Source: Xanthoparmelia taractica (taxonomy: Eukaryota; Ascomycota; Lecanoromycetes; Lecanorales; Parmeliaceae). From it: a stretch of 64,000 nt of DNA. The stretch spans positions 1-64,000 of the forward strand of contig JANQBS010000112.1 in the NCBI GenBank assembly GCA_033085395.1, written 5' to 3'. Within the stretch, counting starts at the first letter, position 1, and each line of letters opens with the position of its first letter. Positions 56,186 through 64,000 of this stretch are shown here, in pieces. The notes under the pieces are model-generated. The model saw only the letters and a program-made list of their open reading frames with translations, had not been told where the DNA came from and did not search any database. A program made the position numbers and the translations under genes.

Positions 56186-59100
56186 CTAAGGTACCTTTTC
56201 CTCCCGCCGGTAACCGGTATTACATCTTTCGCATCGCGGATGATTGCATTCTAGCTTGTAACACATGAGGTCCGTGTCGCGGCTCAGCTCGCCGTTGCCG
56301 CATTTGCACTGTGCTGGCCGTAAGCAAGCGTGCATGGAGGGATTGGCATTTCCCAGAACCGGAGCAGGGATAGAAGTGGGCTGGGCCGGAGAAAACAGGG
56401 AATATACAACAGAGGGGAGAATACTTACACAATCCCACAGCCTCCTTACTCTCTCCCTAGTCTCCGGTCCAGTGACATTCGACGGATGCCGCGTTCTCGC
56501 CATAGCAGCCGCCTTGGCCCTCGCCGTCTTCTCCTCCAATCCACCAACCTCCAACGCAACCACAACGTCCCCTTCCCCTTCGGCATCCGGCCCGCTATCC
56601 TCTTCATCGCTGCCTTTGTCCTCCGCCTCCCGTGCTTCCTTCTCAGGATCACACATCTCCGTCATTTCCAACACACCCCTCGGCACCTCCCCTTCCAACG
56701 GCAGCCAGTCCTCTACCCTGTTGCCCTTCTTGAAATGTTCATCGTCAATGTGGTTGAAGCGCTCGTCCCAGGCCTCGATGCCTTGTTTCTCGAGTCGGAC
56801 GACGGTCTGGCAAAAGCCGCACCAGAAGCCGCATTGGCCGTTCCGACCCACGCGGCGTTTCTTGCACTGCTCCTTTACGTAATCCTCTTTTTCCGGGGCC
56901 CCGAGACCGTGCTCTTCGAACAGATGGGTCATGAACGATTCGCGGCGGTAGCAGAGACGGCCGCATTGTTTCGCCGTTGCGGTCGCTGGGTATTTGCCGT
57001 CAATCGTGGTGGAATTGCAGCCATCTGAGGTCTTGGGTTCGGCGCATTTCCAGGCTTCGACTTGATAGTGCATGGTGTTTTCGTGGCGTTTCCAGTCGTT
57101 TTTGCTACCGAAGCGGCGTAGACATTTGGTGAAGGTGCAGCCGTAGGGACGGGTATGACGTTTGAGGTGTTTACTGTCCACGTTAGCGTAACCCACTCAT
57201 GCATTCGAACCAAAAGTTTGAGGAAGGCGGGCCAGTAACGTACGTGAGATCACACTGAGTCTTTTTCTTCTTGTGGCAGTACCGACAGTCGAGCCCCTTC
57301 TCTGAATCCTTAAGCTCCCCGCAAGGCGAGTCCTGCGGGCTCGACTTCCGACTCTTGTTAGCGCTCAGTAGACTAAGAACACTGGTCCTGATAATCAACT
57401 CCATTTCTTCCTTGCTTCGATAGTCGGCTTTGCTGAGATCCGAAGCTATGGCCTGGAATGCCTCGTCAGCCGAAATTGCCAAAGTCCGCGATCCATCGGT
57501 GTTTGATGTCTGCGAGTCTCGAGCACCAGTCCAGGCTGAGCTGTCTGGGCAATCTTGCGGGTGGTGGACTACCGGCTGCTTTCGCTTGGGCGGCAGCGGT
57601 AGCTTTGCAAAATTGGACTTTGGGATCGCAAGGCCTCGTTCAGGCGCTGGAGGGACATGTTGGTCCTCTGGAATGATCACCCTCTGGTACTGGTTCATCG
57701 TTTCATGGTCCATGTCCATCGGGTTGCCCACGTCCTGGCTGGAAGCACCATACGGATTGGCCGAGTCTTGAGACGAGGCGCTCGAACATCCATTCTCCTG
57801 TTGATAGGAGTTCGAGATACTGTCGACACTAGAAGAATTATCAATCTCTTGCAGAGTCACCAGATGCGGCACATCATGTTGGGTGTTATCATCATCTTCA
57901 AAAATGCTTTGCTGATAGAGCTCTAATGGATTACCAAGACCGCGCCTCGAATCCCGTTGAGTCATGGCGCATCCACGCTCCCAGGACCTACGTCACTATC
58001 AATATCTATTTATCGAGTGCACGGCTTCGAAGAGATCTACTGACTTGTCCATAAGCTCTTGAGCATCCCAATCACGGTGCAAGCGGAGTATGTGTTGCCG
58101 AAAATTGTCCGCACGTGGCCAAATCTTGCTCTTCTTGGCGCAGTGAGGTGCAGCGCACATGAAAGATTTGCCACTGTAGACTTGGTGAATGCTCTTCTTG
58201 TGTCTATCCAGATCATTTTTGGTGGTGAAACCCTCCTTCCTGCTGCAGCCTGGTACTTCGCAAACGTGTCGTTTCTCATGACGACTCCTGTGTTTGCTGT
58301 GCCAGATCAGTCATTGACCGCCAACGCTAAAGTGGGAGTCGAACATACTTGTATTCAGACTTATTCTTGAATTTTTGTGGCGTTTCACAGTCTTCACAAA
58401 TCCTTTCGGCAACATTCTCGGTCTGATGCTCCGCAAAGGAGGGTTGAGTCTCTTGTAAGACTTGCGAGGGTCTTTCAGCTGAACAATACAGGTACGGCAT
58501 CTGTTCATTCGGAAGTTCCATGGCATTCATGGCTCCCGTAAGGCTTTGTTGACTCGAAATGGGAAGTTCTCCACTGAAGATGGACTGGGAAGCAGGACTT
58601 TTGGTGCAATACGCGGAGTCCGGGGGGTACCTTCCCGAGACGCTACAGTCTATCTCAGAAGCGGAGTGAGGCCAATACTGTGGCCTCAAGACCGGATAGC
58701 TCGTTCGTGGCCAGGTACCGGAATAAGCCCGGCTCATAGGATATTGGAAAGGTCCACCATTGACGAATTGCTGGTTCCATGGCTCGGGGTAAGAATTGAG
58801 GGATGGATTTGGCTCTGGCTCATGATGCCCTACGGAGGCGGTTTGTGGGTCTTGGGTCAGTGGTTCTAGGTCATTGATTTGGCTTGGGTAAGCTGGTCGT
58901 GGGACTCTGGGTCCCTCGAGACCAGGGCCGGGAAGTAGCAACTGATTGAGGTCAGTGCTGGACGAAGTGGCCGTGTGGTTATAAGCGTCGTGAGCAGGGT
59001 CAACGGCGACGGAGGTGGGCGGAATTTTGTGCTGTAAGTGGTGATATCCATATGGAGATTTGTTTTTTGGTCTTTTTCGGAGATGATAATGAGACTGTCA

Positions 59101-59255
59101 CATAGCCCGATCAGCCTATGCTCAACTTTGCCATTTTTTTTTTATTTTTTTTTTTTTTTATTTTTTTATTTTTTGCATTGGCATGGGCAATGAAAATTGT
59201 ATACCTCGGGTTGATCCTCGGCGTCAGCGTAGGGCCTTTTCTTGGAAGGCGTCAT
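56186..59255 (-). CDS. C2H2 protein with two finger modules
   Basis: Six exons: complement(56186-56308, 56429-57173, 57244-57987, 58045-58296, 58349-59094, 59205-59255), 886 residues. The 17-codon first exon (MTPSKKRPYADAEDQPE) lies beyond a 110-bp intron with a long A/T homopolymer-like stretch. Module 1 (about residues 248-345) is a CEDC finger spanning an intron, then CEVPGCSRKEGFTTKNDLDRH and CAAPHCAKKSKIWPRADNFR with paired histidines. Module 2 (about 583-690) is CRYCHKKKKTQCDLTKHLKRH split over a 70-bp intron, CTFTKCLRRFGSKNDWKRH and a CYRRESFMTHLFEEH finger, followed by a CGFC element. A cysteine-rich tail (CKCGNGELSR, CNHPRCERC) is completed by removing a 120-bp intron. All phases agree. 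Probably a nuclear regulator; targets unknown. Confidence 0.85.
59131..59175. repeat. Poly-T/A stretch within intron 1 of the C2H2 gene
   Basis: A 40-45 bp run of T with a few A (poly-A on the sense strand) occupies the middle of the 110-bp first intron, upstream of the CTGAT branch point. Such homopolymers may vary in length. Confidence 0.85.
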
Positions 59256-60581
59256 AGTAGGTTGCAGGTCAAAGTCAAGGAATCAGGTCAGACGCTACAA
59301 CGTGATCGACATGCCTGCTTGCGATGTGATGTTAGGATGCGCAATGTTGACTGAAGCGCTGTTGCCTGAATGCTAACGATGGTTGCTATGTGTTTGAGGT
59401 TCGGTCCGCAAGTGAGGCAATGCGAACGTAGAAGAAGATGCACAAAGTAAAATTGGAGGCGGATGGATGGAGCGTAAGGTAATACAATACTAGCAATGCA
59501 AACATGCCTGCACAGCCTTGTCTAGTGAGAGGAGAGGAAGAGGGAAGAGAGAAGAGAGAAGAGAGAGCCGCATGTTATTATTGTTACCCTGCACGCACTC
59601 ACCCGAATCCTTTATTTTCGTTTCCTTGAAGGGGGGGGCTCATTGTTTGCGCTAGAGAAGGTGAGAGCAATATATGATAGGGTGGGATCATGTCAGCATA
59701 TTAGCTGTCAACATTTGACTGGAGGAAGAACAGGATTGTCTGTGCAAGGTCGGTGAGTAAATGAATGATTGTGTGAGGCTAAGGAAAGAGTGAAGCTTAA
59801 GGTAAAGTAAGGTAAGGTAAAGTAAAGTAGGTACATGTAGTTAGAATACCGGATTTGCAGATTGCAGGATTGGCACATACATCTTACATAGGTACATATC
59901 ATTATTCAATAAGATAAGTACGGAGGATTGAATGCACAGCCGGGAAAAGGGAAAAGGGAAGGGTGGTGTGGTGGTTGCCTTGTTCAACCCCTCCTCTCGC
60001 CACCACCCACCATCACCAATCACCAATCAATCACTCAATCAATCAACCAATCAATCAAACCACAAACTATCCCACAATCCCCCTCAATCCTCACCGAACT
60101 TACCCCTTACCCTTTTGACTTGGCACAATAACAATGCTACTGTATCGGCTACACAGCGGCGACCCACATGGCTTTTGATTGCCTGGTCCTACTGACGGCC
60201 TAAAGTGTCTCGATGCCACTCATCCTTGGATTTATCCAATCGCCTTTTCTCTACCGACCTTCTTCCCAGCCTAGGTACCTTACCCATTGACCCAGAAACC
60301 TGCCAAAGAACCAGCTTTTCACAATGGAATGCTTATATGATGACATGATCCCATTCGCCTTCCATGTGCTGGTATATTCTCTCTAACATCCTGCTGGCTA
60401 TGCAATATAAACACATCAAGGTATCCAAGAAACAGAAAAAGAACGACAGTCGCCAATGACATCATCCGGCCATATATAAACTTCATCACCAACGCTATCA
60501 TCATCTATCATCCTCGTACATATCACCGTCGTAAATTCGTAGGATAGCCACGCCCGCTCCTTATCAATGCCAATATATATA
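59256..60581. other. Intergenic, 1.3 kb
   Basis: Lies between two minus-strand C2H2 genes and must contain the promoter of the 56186-59255 gene. It has GGTAAAG/GTAAG-type repeats near 59800-59830 and CAATCAAT repeats near 60015-60055. No other gene recognised. Confidence 0.5.
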
Positions 60582-63500
60582 TCAATGCTGACCATATGGA
60601 TAACCTTGCTGATGCTGCTGCTGCTGGTGTGGGTGTTGATGGTACAAGGATGGATTCGGGGCTCCTTGCGGGTAGCCCTGCATATGTCCCATCTCATCGT
60701 ATGTCATCGGCAACCCGCCGCTGATCGAATTCAGGTGTGTAGTGTACGACGGCGCCGGCGAATTCACATGTTGCTGTTGTTGCGAGTAGGATTTGGGTGC
60801 ACTTGTTTGTTGCTGGTACGGAGGTTGCGGAGAGGTCTGCTGCGGGTACGACCCCGGCGGAGGTGAATGCTGTGTGAACGGGGGTGGTGGAGAGGTCTGC
60901 AGTTGCGGATATGAGCTGGATGTGGCATTGCCAAATTGGTAAGCGTTGTCTTCAACCGGACTGAACGTCTGCTGTTGCTGTTGCTGAGGGACATATTGAA
61001 ACCCCTCGCCGTTGTCATAAGGCATCGCACGTGGTTGCGAGGTAGGTGGCTGCAGGCCGCCGTGTATGTTCTCGGGGCTTTGAGTTGGAGGTTGGGCCTG
61101 CTGAGAATGGGTAAAGCCTCTGCTGCTTGCGTTGACTGGGTTGAATTGAAGCGTTGGCGATGCACCGAAGGAGCTACTATAGTCTGACATCGGAGTTTGC
61201 GAGTGGGACAGAGGAGGATGGGATTGTGGCACCGGAAACGGGCTTCCACCCGCGCTTCCACGATGCTGCTGGGCGTAGCTCGCGGCCAGGTGTTGTGCAT
61301 GTCCTGGTGGAGGGTACGTGTTTGGAGAGACTCGCTGCTGGTACTTCGTGGTCTGCGGCTCCGTAGCTCCCGTGAAGTAGTTGTTCTGAGGTGTCATCGC
61401 AGTAAAACCAGTAGGCAATTCCCCCGTACTTCCCACAGGCATACCAAATGGAGAAATGGAGGAGGAGCTGGTATGGGTAAAGGGACTCTGCGCAGTTGGC
61501 GAGATGCTGTTCTGTTGAGAGACCATACGCTGATCAATGGGGCTGATGATCGTCTCAGAAGTGACTTCTTTCTGCCTCACCACCCCAAGGACGGGCATGC
61601 TGATCTGCTCCATGTGCTTAGCGAGATGCACAGTGAGCTTCTTCCAGCTGTTGCAGATATTGCCACAGAACTTGCAAGCCTCATCCTTGGGATTCTTTGG
61701 CGTCTCATGCCTGCATTCCTCAACAAGCTTCCATACTTGCTCGATCTCGTCGTTCGAGTCCTCTTCATCTCCGTGCTTGGCACGGGCCTTCTGGCTTGAC
61801 GGACCTCGTACAGCAGGCTTGCCATTCTTGGTCGTCTTCACTTTGGGCTCGGGAAGTTTGTGTTCTCGGACCAGGTGCTGAACAAAATTGTCCTTGCGAT
61901 AGCATCTATGGGAGCAGTCGTTCATATTGCACATCCACCACTCCAACTGGCGATGCCTTTCATTCTCATGCCTGACCCAATCAGCCTTGCGCTTGAAAGA
62001 CTTTGGCTCAGAACAAGCGGCGAAGGTACAGGTGAAGGGCTGGACGTCCTCATGGACATGTTTTGACCAGTCAGATGGCTTGTGGAATTTCTTAACCTTG
62101 AAGCATAGCGAACATTCGAACTCCGCGGGAAGGCGTTTGACAGGGGGCATAGGTACTCCAGGAGGAAATTGTGCAGGGGTAACAATCCCTTCGGCCAAGG
62201 CGTTCACGTCTTCATCGGACTGTCCTAGGCCAGCAACGGAGAAACCGGCGCGAGTGACCTCAGGCTCTTTGTTGTTTGACTTGGATGGCAGATAAGTGGG
62301 CTCCCCTCCCAACTCGGTGCAATGTCTACCTGATTGACACTTGCGCGTGCTTAGTGCCTGCGCGTGCTTGATCTTGAAATCCATGAGCTTCTTGAACCGT
62401 CGTAATTGCTCTTGCGCGATTCGGTCAAACATGAATGGGGGTAGTCGTGGATTTAGTTGTCGTATATTGGACTTGAAGCCGTCGAGTGTGGGAACGATCA
62501 TATCAGGTCGAATTGACAGGTCCATTGTGACACCAGCGTCTTCAGCTCCTTCGTCGTCATCTTCGTCCTCGGCATCCTGAAAGCTAGTGTATGACTCCTC
62601 ATTCTTGACAGGCGCTGCAAGTGATGGTAGTGGGGGTCCTCCCTGCTTGTTCCAAAGTCCAGCGAGACCGAGATCCGTACTTGATGAGGAGGGTTTCGGG
62701 AGACCCAGGCTGTTCGTGTCAGTACGACTCTTGGGACGCTTCAATTGATTCTTCGTTGTCGGCCATCCAGTAGGAGAAGATGTCGCCGTGGCGCTGACGG
62801 ATCGGCCGGCGCCAAGAGCACCAGCCTGGAAGGCCATTGCGGCCACGGCACTGCCAGTGTTGATCCTTGGCGACTTCGGCTTTTTGCCTAGACTTGTCAT
62901 TCTCTGGAGACCTTTCGGTGGTTGTGGAACCCCCAGGCTATCCTTGCGGCTTCCAGAACTGTCGTTTCTTGAATGTTCCAGCGGTGAGGGACGAGCGGCT
63001 TGCTGGTTTGATGCATCGCTTTCCTCGCGCTTCAACATGCTTGCTCTTCGAGGTACGAGCCTCGCAGCTGCTTGCTGGAGAAAGCTACTGCTTCTGTCGC
63101 GTTTCCCTCTGACCTTTTCTGTAATCTTCTCATTGAAGGTGATATCACGAAACAAGCCTTCGAGGTCTGACTCGCTGAGGCGACGTGTGCCCCAGGTAGC
63201 AACCCGAGATAGAGTCTCGACATCCCCAGCCCGCTCTTGGAACCTCCTGATGGCAGCGTTTGCAGTCTCGGGCTGCATTTTAACTCCCGGGTCTGAGCTA
63301 TCGTAAAGCGGGTCTTGCCATAGTTTCGCGCGATAGAGCGGCGGTTGGTCGGGCAGCTCATCATAAACCCCAGGTTTGGCCTCTCCAGGTGTGTCATTGA
63401 TAAGCTCGCCTAGTGCTGTGGTTGGTGGGGGTGAATTGTCGATGCTTGCTGCCTCATCTTCTCCTTCTTCGTCGTCCTCGTTACCACTTTCTTCATTTAT

Positions 63501-63995
63501 TAGTACTCCAGGTCCAGGTATTTGCGCATCTGCAACAGAAGCTTCTAAGCTCTCCAAGTTTGCCTTTGATAGACTCTGGGCTCCCGTACTCCTGGCCCTT
63601 TGCCGCTTGTTAATCGCTGACGGCCTTCGTGGGACAGCGTCATGCGCATCCTCGCTACCGGGTTCGCTACCCGCGAGCCATTCCGCCACATCTGTGTTTT
63701 TCATTGCCATCTGCGTATTCTCCTCCTGATCTTTAAGATTCGGTAACTCTATGTTGCTGACCTGAAACCTCGACTCGGGGTCCAGGCCTGATCGGCCACC
63801 GAATGATCCGCCTCTACCGTGCGCTTCATCGTCCTCTTCATAGTCATCCAGGTCTTTCTGTACAGCAAGGTGTGATGAAGCGCTTCCTGCCCGACTTCGT
63901 TTGCTTCCACTCCGACCCAGCAGCGCCGCTCCCCGAGCTGGGGAGTCTCCTCGGGTGTAGGTCTCGATGCGAACAACAGGACTTGGTGCGCGCAT
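60582..63995 (-). CDS. Large C2H2 zinc finger regulator, 5' end uncertain
   Basis: An open frame of 1137 residues runs from the ATG at 63995 to the stop at 60582. The ATG is 5 bp from the window edge, so an upstream exon or start may be missing. The N-terminal half is disordered, with a conserved block (PPLYRAKLWQDPLYDSSDPG, GTRRLSESDLEGLFRDITF, SSSFLQQAAARLVPRRAS). Zinc fingers begin near residue 625: CSLCFKVKKFHKPSDWSKHVH, FTCTFAACSEPKSFKRKADW with a paired histidine pair, and a CYRKDNFVQHLVREH finger. A later CKFCGNICNSWKKLTVHLAKH finger lies near residue 780. The last 250 residues are Gln/Pro/Ser-rich with several poly-Gln runs, an activation-domain-like tail. The finger order is shared with the 46657 gene. 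No specific target is known to me. Confidence 0.85.
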   Translation of the reverse strand: MRAPSPVVRIETYTRGDSPARGAALLGRSGSKRSRAGSASSHLAVQKDLDDYEEDDEAHGRGGSFGGRSGLDPESRFQVSNIELPNLKDQEENTQMAMKNTDVAEWLAGSEPGSEDAHDAVPRRPSAINKRQRARSTGAQSLSKANLESLEASVADAQIPGPGVLINEESGNEDDEEGEDEAASIDNSPPPTTALGELINDTPGEAKPGVYDELPDQPPLYRAKLWQDPLYDSSDPGVKMQPETANAAIRRFQERAGDVETLSRVATWGTRRLSESDLEGLFRDITFNEKITEKVRGKRDRSSSFLQQAAARLVPRRASMLKREESDASNQQAARPSPLEHSRNDSSGSRKDSLGVPQPPKGLQRMTSLGKKPKSPRINTGSAVAAMAFQAGALGAGRSVSATATSSPTGWPTTKNQLKRPKSRTDTNSLGLPKPSSSSTDLGLAGLWNKQGGPPLPSLAAPVKNEESYTSFQDAEDEDDDEGAEDAGVTMDLSIRPDMIVPTLDGFKSNIRQLNPRLPPFMFDRIAQEQLRRFKKLMDFKIKHAQALSTRKCQSGRHCTELGGEPTYLPSKSNNKEPEVTRAGFSVAGLGQSDEDVNALAEGIVTPAQFPPGVPMPPVKRLPAEFECSLCFKVKKFHKPSDWSKHVHEDVQPFTCTFAACSEPKSFKRKADWVRHENERHRQLEWWMCNMNDCSHRCYRKDNFVQHLVREHKLPEPKVKTTKNGKPAVRGPSSQKARAKHGDEEDSNDEIEQVWKLVEECRHETPKNPKDEACKFCGNICNSWKKLTVHLAKHMEQISMPVLGVVRQKEVTSETIISPIDQRMVSQQNSISPTAQSPFTHTSSSSISPFGMPVGSTGELPTGFTAMTPQNNYFTGATEPQTTKYQQRVSPNTYPPPGHAQHLAASYAQQHRGSAGGSPFPVPQSHPPLSHSQTPMSDYSSSFGASPTLQFNPVNASSRGFTHSQQAQPPTQSPENIHGGLQPPTSQPRAMPYDNGEGFQYVPQQQQQQTFSPVEDNAYQFGNATSSSYPQLQTSPPPPFTQHSPPPGSYPQQTSPQPPYQQQTSAPKSYSQQQQHVNSPAPSYTTHLNSISGGLPMTYDEMGHMQGYPQGAPNPSLYHQHPHQQQQHQQGYPYGQH

Positions 63996-64000
63996 GACGT

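Noticed and set aside
58866..59051. 61-codon minus-strand open frame starting at an ATG near 59051, as the start of the C2H2 gene
   Set aside because: It is in a different phase from the protein. The correct frame continues upstream through 59094 to a first exon at 59205-59255.

Overview
This is a gene-dense euchromatic stretch of a filamentous ascomycete (Pezizomycotina, possibly a Dothideomycete). Many genes have short introns (mostly 46-120 bp) with GT..AG ends and CTRAY-type branch points. The left 3 kb carries the footprint of repeat-induced point mutation (RIP), and several protein families are restricted to filamentous fungi. Exon coordinates below were worked out by hand from splice signals, reading phase and family continuity; no alignment was run. 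No tRNA, rRNA, CRISPR array or intact autonomous transposon was recognised.

Layout. 1-3105 is an extremely A+T-rich, RIP-ruined repeat block with no coding sequence, holding a 275-bp hAT-type MITE with an 8-bp target duplication. From 3.3 kb the sequence becomes normal: a Gfd2/YDR514C-like RNase H-fold protein with a poly-Q tail (3313-4164), a Sel1-repeat protein (6995-8811), a bZIP factor with a membrane segment (9618-11523, minus), a five-finger CCCH protein of the ZC3H3/Red5 type (13992-15694, minus), TFIIF beta (16062-17314, minus), an F-box protein (17776-18788), a questin-oxidase-like protein (19127-20566, minus), a UBE3D-type E2-binding protein (21006-22480) and a small secreted protein (22487-23128, minus). 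After a 4.4-kb gene-poor interval come a C2H2 factor (27561-30125), a PXMP4-type peroxisomal membrane protein (30676-31617), a large WG/GW-repeat protein (32468-35682), an arginine/serine-rich zinc-ribbon protein (36008-37939, minus), a phosphoinositide phospholipase C (39510-41875) and a tiny CPxC zinc protein (43464-43795). The right third is dominated by C2H2 regulators (46657-48432; 56186-59255 minus; 60582-63995 minus, 5' end uncertain), plus a fungal protein of unknown function (49536-51536) and a short-chain dehydrogenase (53086-54234, minus).

These genes do not form an obvious pathway or biosynthetic cluster. They are mainly nuclear regulators and general cell-biology genes: transcription initiation (TFIIF), 3' RNA processing (ZC3H3/Red5-like; UBE3D/Ipa1-like), sequence-specific transcription factors, phosphoinositide signalling and peroxisome function. 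The most unusual gene is the WG/GW-repeat protein, whose two tryptophan arrays resemble Argonaute-hook platforms. Several models differ from the longest open frames: hidden first exons, a five-codon first exon, a 32-nt last exon, one GC-AG intron and two stop-free introns whose length is a multiple of three.
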